Shown here: positions 1-8,700 of the stretch, one piece after another | Position numbering within the stretch: position 1 is the stretch's first letter | Layout: every line of letters starts with the position of its first letter | Assembly: GCA_021775875.1 (NCBI GenBank) | Contig: JAJFHA010000011.1 | Span: 200,178 to 264,177, forward strand | Source of the DNA: Hyphomicrobiales bacterium | GTDB taxonomy: Bacteria; Pseudomonadota; Alphaproteobacteria; Rhizobiales; NORP267 | Direction of reading: 5' to 3' | Length of the DNA stretch: 64,000 nucleotides | Notes under the pieces: generated by a model | The model's input: only the letters and a program-made list of their open reading frames with translations | The model's database searches: none | What the model was told of the DNA's origin: nothing | Program-made: the position numbers and the translations under genes

Positions 1-488
1 GCATCGAGGTCGGCCATATTTTCTATTTCGGGACAAAATATTCTGACGCCATGGGCGCGTCTGTCCAAAATGCAGACGGCAAGGCGACGCCGTTTGAAAT
101 GGGCTCATACGGTATCGGTGTATCCCGCCTGGTGGCTGGTATTATCGAGGCCAATCACGATGAAGCCGGAATCATCTGGCCAGAATCCGTCGCGCCATTC
201 CATGTGGGTCTCATCAACTTGAAGGTCGGTGATAGCGAGACCGATGAAGCCTGCAACGCATTTTACCAGAATCTTGAAAATGCCGGTGTCGATGTTCTTT
301 ATGACGACACCGATGAGCGCGCCGGCGGCAAGTTCAAAAACATGGATTTGATCGGGTTGCCGTGGCAATTGATTGTCGGGCCACGCGGTATTAAATCCGG
401 CGAAGTTGAAGTGAAAAACCGCGCCAGTGGCGAACGCTTTAACCTAAGTCCGGATGCCGCCCTCAACATGCTCACATCCCGGAAATGA
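1..488 (+). CDS. proS: Prolyl-tRNA synthetase, C-terminal part (5' truncated by window edge)
   Basis: ProS charges tRNA-Pro with proline in the cytoplasm. The reading frame is open from base 3 and ends at a TGA at 486-488, so only about 160 C-terminal residues are present. The stretch [16 protein letters not shown], followed by [19 protein letters not shown], is the end of the class II catalytic core (motif 3 region). The rest is the HGTP anticodon-binding domain, which contains [20 protein letters not shown]. No zinc-type C-terminal extension follows, which fits the short alphaproteobacterial form. The lol permease starts 4 bases downstream, so the genes are probably cotranscribed. Confidence 0.95.
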   Translation, partial: IEVGHIFYFGTKYSDAMGASVQNADGKATPFEMGSYGIGVSRLVAGIIEANHDEAGIIWPESVAPFHVGLINLKVGDSETDEACNAFYQNLENAGVDVLYDDTDERAGGKFKNMDLIGLPWQLIVGPRGIKSGEVEVKNRASGERFNLSPDAALNMLTSRK

Positions 489-492
489 TCTT

Positions 493-1758
493 ATGAAGAA
501 TGCTGGTACAACACCCTTTGCGGGATTTGAATGGATGCTTGCGCTGCGCTATTTGCGGGCGCGCCGTCGCGAAGGGTTTATTTCGGTCATTGCCGGGTTT
601 TCGTTTCTGGGCATCGTGCTCGGGGTCGCGACCCTGATTATCGTTATGGCCGTCATGAATGGTTTTAGAATAGAGTTGCTGGACAAAATTCTTGGCCTCA
701 ATGGCCATATGGTGGTGCAGGTTTCGGATTCTTCGTTTGAAGATTTTGAAGAACTTTCCGCCCGCCTTGAATCCATAACGGGCGTAAATGCAGCTATTCC
801 TCTGGTCGAAGGACAAGTGTTGGCGTCAACCAATTTTGGATCAACAGGTGCATTGGTTCGGGGCTTGCGCGAAGTTGACCTTGCCCGTTTAACCAGCATT
901 TCAAGCAATGTGAAAGCTGGCTCACTGGAAGGGTTCGATACCAATGGCGGGGTTATATTGGGTTCAAGACTGGCCCAGTCGCTCGGCCTGATCACAGGTG
1001 AAGAAGTCAGCTTGATCTCACCGCGCGGTGCCATCACACCTTTTGGTGTGACGCCGCGCGTAAAGCGGTACCGGGTTGACGCTATATTCGAAGTTGGCAT
1101 GTCAGAATATGACGCCACTTTTGTTTTTATGCCGCTCGCAGAAGCCCAACTGTTTTTCAATAAAGGGGCGGGGGTCAGCGCTCTCGAAGTTATGGTCGAT
1201 GAACCCGATCGCATGGATCATTATAGGCTGGAGGTGGAGGAAGCGGCAGCGCGACCGATTTTCATTATCGATTGGCGACAGCGCAATCAGACATTTTTTA
1301 CAGCCCTCGAAGTGGAACGAAACGTCATGTTCCTGATCTTGACGCTGATCGTGCTTGTTGCTGCTCTGAACATCATTTCCGGCCTCATTATGCTGGTTAA
1401 GGACAAGGGGCAGGATATTGCGATCCTACGAACGATGGGCGCCACACGCGGGGCGATCATGAGAGTATTTTTTATCACCGGAGCCAGTATTGGCGTGGTC
1501 GGGACATTTTCCGGATTGCTTCTGGGAATGGTAGTGTGTTGGAACATCGACCATATTCAACAAGCTATTTCGTTCATCACCAATACAAATGTTTTCTCGC
1601 CAGAACTCTATTATCTGAGCAAATTACCAGCCGTGATTGATACGGAAGAAGTGACGATGGTGGTGTTCCTGTCGCTTGTTTTGGCGTTGATCGCGACCCT
1701 TTATCCGGCCTGGCGGGCCGCTAAACTGGATCCTGTGGAAGCGCTTCGTTATGAATAG
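493..1758 (+). CDS. lolC: Lipoprotein-releasing ABC transporter permease, LolC/LolE family
   Basis: This inner-membrane permease extracts mature lipoproteins and passes them to LolA, powered by LolD. The 421-residue protein has the family layout: one membrane segment near residues 32-57, a large periplasmic domain, and three C-terminal segments (NVMFLILTLIVLVAALNI, then a Gly-rich helix, then MVVFLSLVLALIATLYPAW). The FtsX-type region includes DIAILRTMGATRGAIM. I chose ATG 493 because upstream in-frame starts lie inside proS and N-termini of this family begin just before the first helix. Only one permease gene sits beside lolD, so it may work as a homodimer-like LolF-type permease. That is inference, since a second copy could be elsewhere. 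Confidence 0.92.
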   Translation: MKNAGTTPFAGFEWMLALRYLRARRREGFISVIAGFSFLGIVLGVATLIIVMAVMNGFRIELLDKILGLNGHMVVQVSDSSFEDFEELSARLESITGVNAAIPLVEGQVLASTNFGSTGALVRGLREVDLARLTSISSNVKAGSLEGFDTNGGVILGSRLAQSLGLITGEEVSLISPRGAITPFGVTPRVKRYRVDAIFEVGMSEYDATFVFMPLAEAQLFFNKGAGVSALEVMVDEPDRMDHYRLEVEEAAARPIFIIDWRQRNQTFFTALEVERNVMFLILTLIVLVAALNIISGLIMLVKDKGQDIAILRTMGATRGAIMRVFFITGASIGVVGTFSGLLLGMVVCWNIDHIQQAISFITNTNVFSPELYYLSKLPAVIDTEEVTMVVFLSLVLALIATLYPAWRAAKLDPVEALRYE

Positions 1759-2443
1759 CCCTGCGCTAAAAGTGGCGCTCAAACTGGATAATGTAAGGCG
1801 TTCTTTTACCCAGGGCCCCCGTACCATTGAAGTGCTGCGCGGACTTATACTTGATTTGCATGCGGGTGAAACAATAGCGCTGGTTGGTCCATCAGGCGCT
1901 GGCAAATCAACTTTGTTGCAAATTGCAGGGCTATTGGAACCGCCATCCTCGGGCAAGGTGTTCGTTGACGGCGAAGATTGCAGTTTCATGTCCGATGCTG
2001 AGCGGACCAATGTCCGCCGCAACAAGATCGGTTTCATCTATCAGTCGCATCGCCTGTTGCCAGAATTTTCGGCAGAAGAAAACATCATGCTGCCTCAACG
2101 CATCGCCGGGCGCAGCAAAACTGATGCGAAAGCCCGCGCCGCTGAGCTGTTGGCGTTGATGGGGCTGGAAGAACGCGGCGATCATAGGCCAAGTGAATTG
2201 TCCGGGGGCGAACAACAGCGCACCGCATTTGCCCGCGCTATCGCCAATGGCCCGGAAATTCTGCTAGCTGACGAGCCAACCGGAAATCTGGATATTGAAA
2301 CCGGGGAGCGAGTGTTCAGTTTACTGGTTTCGATTGTGAAAGAGACCAATTTGGGAACCTTGATTGCCACCCATAATATGGAGCTGGCGGCAAGAATGGA
2401 TCGGGTCGTGAAATTATCTGATGGTGTGCTGACGGAGGTTTGA
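1751..2443 (+). CDS. lolD: Lipoprotein-releasing system ATP-binding protein LolD
   Basis: This is the ATPase of the lipoprotein-releasing complex, on the cytoplasmic face of the inner membrane. The 230-residue protein has a Walker A motif at about residues 46-53 (GPSGAGKS), the signature LSGGEQQR at about 150-157 and Walker B with ILLADEPTGNLD at about 170-181. Its length and motifs match the MacB/LolD family. The start codon lies inside the last codons of the permease gene (8-base overlap), which suggests translational coupling and a 1:1 assembly. The LolD assignment over other MacB-type ATPases rests mainly on the adjacent LolC/E permease. Confidence 0.95.
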   Translation: MNSPALKVALKLDNVRRSFTQGPRTIEVLRGLILDLHAGETIALVGPSGAGKSTLLQIAGLLEPPSSGKVFVDGEDCSFMSDAERTNVRRNKIGFIYQSHRLLPEFSAEENIMLPQRIAGRSKTDAKARAAELLALMGLEERGDHRPSELSGGEQQRTAFARAIANGPEILLADEPTGNLDIETGERVFSLLVSIVKETNLGTLIATHNMELAARMDRVVKLSDGVLTEV

Positions 2444-2447
2444 GGCA

Positions 2448-3476
2448 ATGAAGGTCATTTTCGATAAGGTCCAAAAGTGCCATAGGCCCAGTTTCTATCT
2501 TGTACGTGGTAAAAACCGCCCTGCGGCGGAGGAACCTGAACGCGCCAACATGTTATTGAAAGGCGCGGTCGCTGCAGAATTGACGGTATTAACCCCGGAA
2601 GATTTTGGCTCAGGTGCCAGAGCTGCTGTCCACGATCCGCGATATCTGGCTTTTCTGGAAAATGCTTACGATGAATGGCACGCGCTTGGCGATGTGTCTG
2701 AGGAAGTTGTAGCCAGCATTCGCCCGGTAATTCGCCCGGCAACTTACCCGAACCATATCATTGGCCGCGTTGGCTGGCACATGATGGACACATCATGTCC
2801 GTTGGGGGCGGATACCTGGCAATCAGTCGCTATGTCTGCCAATTCTGCCGTCACAGGCGCGGCGCTTCTGTTAGATGGGGATAAGGAAGTTTATGCGCTG
2901 TGCCGCCCGCCTGGGCATCATGCCTATAGCGGGTTTTGCGGTGGCTTTTGTTTTTTGAACAATGTAGCGATGGCCGCCCAGCATCTAAGACAGGCTCATG
3001 AACGCGTTGCTGTTCTGGATATCGATGTGCATCACGGAAACGGGACCCAGGGGATTTTCTACGACCGGGCTGATATGTTGACCATATCTCTTCACGCCGA
3101 ACCGAAAGATTATTATCCGTTCTTCTACGGCCATGCCCATGAGCGCGGCGAGGGGCCGGGTGAAGGCTATAATTTCAACTACCCGATGCCCGTTAAATCC
3201 GGCGACGACGTATGGCAGGAAACATTGACGAAAGCTCTTGGGACCATTCAGACCTATGCACCGGGCGCACTGGTTGTTGCATTAGGCCTGGACGCCTATG
3301 AAAAAGACCCGCTCAATGGAGGGGCCGTAACCAAAGCAGGCTTTGGTGAGATGGCAAAAGTAATTGCCCGTCTGGGATTGCCAACCTTGATTGTGCAGGA
3401 AGGGGGTTATCTCCAGGGGGACCTTGCTGACAATTTGCAATCGTTCCTGACCGGGTTTCTTGACAGCCGCACATAA
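2448..3476 (+). CDS. HDAC-like / acetylpolyamine amidohydrolase family deacetylase
   Basis: A 342-residue zinc-dependent deacetylase of the arginase/HDAC fold. Visible catalytic elements are RPPGHHA (His-His near 157-158), the metal ligands in LDIDVHHGNGTQ (Asp about 193, His about 195), and a later GLDAYEKDPL carrying the third metal Asp. The loop SGFCGGFCFLNN is typical of bacterial acetylpolyamine amidohydrolases (AphA/HdaH type). The substrate is therefore probably a small acetylated amine or an acyl-lysine; the sequence does not decide which. The gene starts 4 bases after lolD with GGAGG just upstream, so it can be read from the lol transcript. It faces the chemoreceptor gene, 28 bases away, with no obvious terminator between. 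Confidence 0.85.
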   Translation: MKVIFDKVQKCHRPSFYLVRGKNRPAAEEPERANMLLKGAVAAELTVLTPEDFGSGARAAVHDPRYLAFLENAYDEWHALGDVSEEVVASIRPVIRPATYPNHIIGRVGWHMMDTSCPLGADTWQSVAMSANSAVTGAALLLDGDKEVYALCRPPGHHAYSGFCGGFCFLNNVAMAAQHLRQAHERVAVLDIDVHHGNGTQGIFYDRADMLTISLHAEPKDYYPFFYGHAHERGEGPGEGYNFNYPMPVKSGDDVWQETLTKALGTIQTYAPGALVVALGLDAYEKDPLNGGAVTKAGFGEMAKVIARLGLPTLIVQEGGYLQGDLADNLQSFLTGFLDSRT

Positions 3477-3504
3477 GGGCCGGGTCCCGGTCAGGAATAT
3501 TTGC

Positions 3505-4656
3505 TCAGATAACTTTGCGAACCTCTTGGATGAATTCGGCGATGCTACCGCGCATATGTTCGCCCTTTTCAGCCAACTCGTTGGATGCTTCCAGAACCTG
3601 ACCCGCAGCTTCGCCGGATTGACCGATCGCGGAACTGATTTCCTGAATGTTAGTGCTGACTTCACTGGTTCCAACAGACGCCTGCTCGATGTTGCGGGCA
3701 ATCTCACGGGTTGCAGCGCTTTGCTCTTCAACCGCAGCAGCGATTGCGGAGGCAATCTCGTTGATTCGGGCTATTGAACCGCCGATTGTTTCAATCGATC
3801 CAACCGCCTGATTGCTGGCCGATTGGATGCCACCAATCTGGGATTCGATTTCTTCTGTTGCCTTAGCAGTTTGATCTGCGAGTGCTTTGACCTCAGACGC
3901 CACAACCGCAAAGCCCTTGCCAGCTTCACCTGCGCGTGCCGCTTCAATCGTAGCATTCAACGCTAGCAGGTTTGTCTGTGCAGCAATATCAGAAATAAGC
4001 GATACGACCTGGCCGATTTTCTCGGAGGCATCGGAAAGACCCGTAATATCTTCCTTGGTTTGCTCCACATCCTTGACGGCATTCAAGGTAGCTTCCGTAG
4101 ATTGGCTAACCTGCTGGTTGATTTCATCAACAGAGTTTGTCAGCTCTTCTGTTGCAGCTGCAACAGAACCCACATTGGCGGATGCCTGTTCGGCAGCTGA
4201 TGCCACATTTGTAGACTGATCACTTGCAGATGTTGAAGATGCAGACAGGGTTTCAGCGGATGCCTGAAGCTCCGTTGCTGCTGAAGCAACAGACTCAACA
4301 ACCTCGCCCATCTGACCTTCAAAGCCGCCGATCACATTGGTGAATTCGGAGACCTTTTGTTCCATCGATTCCATTGCATTATTCACAACCTGGCTTGCCT
4401 CACCGAAGGCACCAGTCATGCCGCGCTCTGCAATGCGTCGGAAATATTTGTTTGCGGCTACGTATTCAAGAGACGCGCGGGTTTCCCGTACATAAGCGTC
4501 TGAACGGTCAATCAATCTGTTGATGGCGTTCAATAACCGGCCAGCGTCGCCTTTTTCTGTGATGTTGATGATGCGTGCTTCCATATCACCGTCTGCAACG
4601 GCTTCACATACCTCAACCGCCTTTAAAATCGCGGATTTGTAATCATTGTTAAACAT
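3505..4656 (-). CDS. Soluble methyl-accepting chemotaxis protein (no membrane segment)
   Basis: A 383-residue cytoplasmic chemoreceptor. Residues about 1-80 look HAMP-like ([14 protein letters not shown], then [17 protein letters not shown]), followed by the long antiparallel coiled coil. The kinase-control tip is present as [20 protein letters not shown], followed by [16 protein letters not shown]. There is no signal peptide, membrane helix or periplasmic domain, and no C-terminal NWETF-type CheR tether. It lies 59 bases downstream of, and on the same strand as, an Aer-type PAS gene, so the two may form one oxygen or redox receptor from separate chains. That pairing is inference. No che genes are in the window, so its CheA/CheW partners must lie elsewhere. 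Confidence 0.92.
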   Translation of the reverse strand: MFNNDYKSAILKAVEVCEAVADGDMEARIINITEKGDAGRLLNAINRLIDRSDAYVRETRASLEYVAANKYFRRIAERGMTGAFGEASQVVNNAMESMEQKVSEFTNVIGGFEGQMGEVVESVASAATELQASAETLSASSTSASDQSTNVASAAEQASANVGSVAAATEELTNSVDEINQQVSQSTEATLNAVKDVEQTKEDITGLSDASEKIGQVVSLISDIAAQTNLLALNATIEAARAGEAGKGFAVVASEVKALADQTAKATEEIESQIGGIQSASNQAVGSIETIGGSIARINEIASAIAAAVEEQSAATREIARNIEQASVGTSEVSTNIQEISSAIGQSGEAAGQVLEASNELAEKGEHMRGSIAEFIQEVRKVI

Positions 4657-4715
4657 GTTTCAAAGCTTCCATTGGATTGAATCTGTCAGGTTTGTTTTGA
4701 CCTGCCCGGTATATT

Positions 4716-5246
4716 TTAAGCGTGGAGAGATGCTACAAATTCGTCATATTCGACGTTGCGCTCACTCAGCATGCCGGTGATCATTCCAGTAGAGGCTTCA
4801 AGACCGGATTTTCGGTTGGAATGGCGTTGTTCTTCTTTCAGCAGATCACGATAAAGAGGGATGATTGCGGAATCCAGGATGTTGCGATCAGGAACACGAC
4901 GGTTTGAATGATACCCGACAATATTGCCTGACCCGTCGCGGCTTGGCGTGACGTGCGCATTGACCCAATAATGATCGCCGTTTTTACAACGATTCATCAC
5001 ATAAGCAAAAATTTCACGGCCGTCCTGAATGGTCTCCCAAAGCAAGCCAAAGATGCAACGTGGCATGTCTGGATGCCTGATCATGCTGTGTGGCTGGCCC
5101 AGACATTCCTGTTCGGTATATCCAGCCAGCCGCAAAAACACATCGTTACAATAGGTAAGTTTGCCTTTGAGGTCGGTTTTGCTGACAATGAGTTCGTTTT
5201 CCTCGAAAAACTGCTCCACGCCCGTCAGTGAGTTATTCTGTTTCAT
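4716..5246 (-). CDS. Aer-type PAS domain protein (probable FAD redox sensor)
   Basis: A 176-residue protein with an N-terminal PAS domain closely resembling the E. coli aerotaxis receptor Aer. The block GQPHSMIRHPDMP places Arg57, His58 and Asp60 at the numbering of the Aer residues implicated in FAD binding, and Trp70 and Asn34 also match. KNGDHYWV near 89-95 is the conserved PAS core strand. After about residue 120 come a short helical stretch and a charged linker; the Aer membrane anchor, HAMP and signalling domain are absent. The likely role is sensing cellular redox state and passing it to the soluble chemoreceptor encoded next. It could also be a standalone PAS partner of another kinase. 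Confidence 0.85.
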   Translation of the reverse strand: MKQNNSLTGVEQFFEENELIVSKTDLKGKLTYCNDVFLRLAGYTEQECLGQPHSMIRHPDMPRCIFGLLWETIQDGREIFAYVMNRCKNGDHYWVNAHVTPSRDGSGNIVGYHSNRRVPDRNILDSAIIPLYRDLLKEEQRHSNRKSGLEASTGMITGMLSERNVEYDEFVASLHA

Positions 5247-5489
5247 CTAGGTCTCCTTTGGTGCCCGCAGGAACAATCGTTCCGTACAAAGAATAGAATG
5301 TTGACTTGTGTTCAACACCTAGCGTTACAGTCATTGAAAAAGGTTAATGAAACACACCTTTAACGAGAATAAAAAAAATAAAGCTCGCAAGGTGCGCGTG
5401 TAAATGCTGATAGTTTAGGGAAAAAATATACAAAACAAGTAGATAACAATTTCTTGATGTTTGTTACCGCGCCGGAAATAATATCAAGC

Positions 5490-5520
5490 TTGACAAAAGA
5501 ACAAAAAGAGAACATAAAAT
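5490..5520 (+). promoter_or_regulatory. Candidate sigma-70-type promoter for the 33-residue ORF
   Basis: TTGACA at 5490-5495 matches the -35 consensus. TAAAAT at 5515-5520 is a 5/6 match to the -10 box, but the 19-base spacer is longer than ideal. It points toward a small ORF with a strong Shine-Dalgarno sequence about 30 bases on. It could also contribute to dnaE transcription further downstream. Confidence 0.35.
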
Positions 5521-5552
5521 GTGCTGCATTCACAAAATGAGGCAGGTGAGGA

Positions 5553-5654
5553 ATGACCACATCGATTGTCAGAGAATTTTTTGCAGCGGTTTCATTGGTT
5601 ATGTTCGCTTTTGGAGCTTTTAGCTTCACTGGTTTGCTGCAATTCGCGCTTTAG
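5553..5654 (+). CDS. Possible small single-pass membrane protein (33 aa)
   Basis: A 33-codon ORF in the 550-base gap between the PAS gene and dnaE, running ATG 5553 to TAG 5654. GGCAGGTGAGG lies just before the start and is a good ribosome-binding site; a promoter-like pair lies 30-60 bases upstream. The product begins MTTSIVREFF and then is almost continuously hydrophobic (AAVSLVMFAFGAFSFTGLL), as expected for a one-helix inner-membrane peptide. I recognise no family. The promoter, RBS and helix together make it more likely than a chance ORF, but conservation is untested. The rest of the gap shows no other gene. Confidence 0.4.
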   Translation: MTTSIVREFFAAVSLVMFAFGAFSFTGLLQFAL

Positions 5655-5767
5655 GTGTGTTTTGTTGATCGGTACGCCGGATTACGGGAGCCTGTTTTAT
5701 GCGATAATTTTTCAAAGGCTTGTGGACGTTGCCATTCTGTAGGTGACAATGGAGGGCACCTGGTCCA

Positions 5768-5784
5768 CCATCAAATATTGATGG
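5768..5784 (+). promoter_or_regulatory. Perfect 7-bp inverted repeat just upstream of dnaE start
   Basis: CCATCAA-ATA-TTGATGG forms a perfect dyad ending 12 bases before the dnaE ATG. As RNA it would be a 7-bp hairpin next to the ribosome-binding region; as DNA it could be an operator. There is no U-tract, so it is not a terminator. Confidence 0.3.
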
Positions 5785-5796
5785 GGCGCGTGGTTT

Positions 5797-8700
5797 ATGA
5801 CTGACAATCTACCTGATGGAGGTGGGCCGAATTTCGTGCATTTGCGTGTACGATCAGCTTATTCCTTGCTCCAGGGGGCTTTGCCGGTATCCCGGTTGGT
5901 TGAACTGGCGAGCGCGGATCAGATGCCTGCACTTGCGGTAACTGATTCGGGAAATTTGTTCGGTGCGCTGGAAATTGCGGTCAAATTGGCCAAAGCCGGT
6001 GTTCAGCCAATCATCGGGTGTTCTTTGCCGATTGATCTGGATTGTCCGGAAGAAACAGATTTATCCGGTGATCACGAACAGGGACCTCTCCAAAATAACC
6101 ATTCGATCAATCAGTCATTTCCTGAAATCATTCTCATCGCCACCAATGAAGGCGGGTACAAAAATCTGCTGAACCTTTCCAGTCGGGCATATCTGGGATC
6201 GGACGGAACCGGTCAGGCGCATATCACAAAGGGTGATCTGGAGCAGTTTTCTGAAGGGCTTATCGTTTTAACCGGTGATTCTCATGGCCTTTTGGGCAAA
6301 CATATATTGACAGGAGACGAAGGCGCAGCCCGCTCTATCCTGTCCGACTTGCGCAGGACCTTTGGCGACAGGCTTTATGTTGAAATTCAGCGTCACGGCA
6401 CAGATTCCGAGCGAAAGACGGAACCTGTATTGATCCAGCTCGCCTATGAATTGTCCGTACCACTGGTTGCGACAAACGATTGTCATTTCCCGACCGAAAG
6501 CGATTTTGAAGCCCATGATGCTCTGATGTGCATAGCCGAAGGAAAGGTCGTCGAAGACCCCAACCGGCACCGCTTGACTCCGGACCATTGGTTCAAGAGC
6601 CGGACGAAAATGCAGGCGCTGTTCGCTGATTTGCCGGAAGCGCTGGAAAATAGCGTCGAAATTGCCAAGCGGTGCAATTATTGGCCTGAGCCGTCGGCCC
6701 CGGTATTACCAACTTTTTTCGAGGGCGATGAAGACGGAGAATTAAGGCGCAATGCGGAGGAGGGGCTCAAGGCGCGTTTGAAAGCGCATGGCTTAGCCAA
6801 GGGTTACAGCCAGGAAGCGTATCACGAGCGCCTGGAGTTTGAGCTCGAAGTTATCGTTCGTATGCATTATTCGGGCTACTTTCTGATCGTTGCTGATTTT
6901 ATTAAATGGGCGAAAGATCAGGGCATCCCGGTAGGGCCCGGGCGTGGGTCAGGGGCAGGTTCACTGGTGGCCTGGGCACTGACGATTACCGATCTGGACC
7001 CGATGCAATTTGATTTACTGTTCGAGCGGTTCTTGAATCCTGAACGTATTTCAATGCCGGATTTTGATATCGATTTTTGTCAGGATCGCCGCGACGAAGT
7101 TATTGCTTATGTGAGAGACAGATATGGGCGCAGTCAGGTAGCCCAAATCATCACCTTTGGCACGCTTCAATCACGCATCGTTCTGCGAGACGTTGGCCGC
7201 GTTTTGCAAATGCGTTACGGTGATATCGATGCTTTGTGCAAGATGATCCCCAACAATCCGGCCAATCCGGTATCATTGTTTCAGGCAATAGCCGGTGAAA
7301 AACGAATCCAGGAAGCGCGCGATAACGACCCTCAGGTCGCGAAATTGCTGGAAATTTCGCTCCGCCTTGAAGGGCTGTATCGTCACGCTTCAACCCACGC
7401 TGCCGGGCTGGTAATCGGAGACCGACCGCTGGTTGAAATGGTGCCGCTCTACCTGGATCCGCGATCTGATATTCCGGCAACCCAATTCAGCATGAAATGG
7501 GTGGAGCAAGCCGGTCTGGTGAAGTTTGATTTCCTTGGCTTGAAAACCCTGACCGTTATTCAAAAAACACTTACTTCACTCAGAAAACGGGATATCAATT
7601 TGGACATATCCGGTTTGCCGCTGGATGATGAAAAGACTTACAAAATGCTCGCCGAGGGCGAAACGGTCGGTGTGTTCCAGCTTGAAAGTGGTGGCATGCG
7701 GGATCTGGTGCGCAGCACCATGCCCAGCGTATTTGAGGATATTATAGCACTCGTTGCTTTGTTCCGGCCCGGCCCGATGCAGAATATTCCTAAATACCGC
7801 GCCAGTAAACTGGGCGAAAAGAAGCCTGAATTTTTGCACGAAACCATCGAACCTGTGGTCAAAGATACCTACGGCGTCATCATCTATCAGGAACAGGTGA
7901 TGCAGATTGCTCAAGTATTTTCGGGCTACACGCTAGGCGAAGCTGATTTATTGCGCCGCGCCATGGGCAAGAAAGATCAGGCCGAGATGGATTCTCAACG
8001 TACCCGGTTTGTAGAGGGTGCGATTGAACGGGGTGTCGAGCGGGCACGCGCCGAATATGTGTTCGAACTGGTCGATCGGTTTGCCGGTTACGGTTTTAAC
8101 AAAAGCCATTCCGCCTGTTATGCCCTGATCGCCTATCAAACCGCGTATCTGAAGGCTAATTACCCGGTTGAATTTTTGGCCGCATCCATGACCCTGGATA
8201 TCAATAATACGGACAAATTGAATGACTTTCGTGGTGATGCAGCACGGCTTGATATTGAAATTCTGCCACCGTCGATCAATTCTTCCGACGTGGATTTCTT
8301 GCCCGAAAATGGCGCCATCCGCTATTCACTTGCCGCAATCCGGAATGTGGGCCGACAGGCCGTTGCCCATATCGCAGCATGCCGGAAAGAGGAGGGGCCG
8401 TTCAATGACCTCGCAGATTTCGCGTCCCGCATAAACCCCCGCCAGATCAATCGCCGGGCAATGGAAAACATGACGGCCGCAGGAGCATTCGACGAGTTGA
8501 CGCCTAACCGGGCTGCCGTGTCCAAAGGCGCAGATGTTATTCTGGCGACCGCCGCACGGAATATGGAAAACCAGCAAAGTGGGCAGAATGACCTGTTTGC
8601 AGGAACCATTTCCGAGGTCAGCCTGTCACTTCCCATGAGTGAGCCTTGGTTGCCGGTCGAGCAATTGAACAGGGAATTCGCGGCCCTTGGTCTATTCCTG

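Noticed and set aside
3477-3504. CCGGG-T-CCCGG palindrome between the deacetylase and the MCP gene, considered as a terminator.
   Set aside because: Only 5 bp with a 1-base loop and no T-run on either strand.
5271-5282. GAAC-N4-GTTC upstream of the PAS gene, resembling a Gram-positive LexA site.
   Set aside because: The lexA gene here carries the alphaproteobacterial direct-repeat box, so this spacing is not expected to be recognised; a chance palindrome is likely.
5360-5629. 89-codon ORF on the - strand between the PAS gene and dnaE.
   Set aside because: No ribosome-binding site and low-complexity translation; it overlaps the better supported 33-codon ORF on the other strand.
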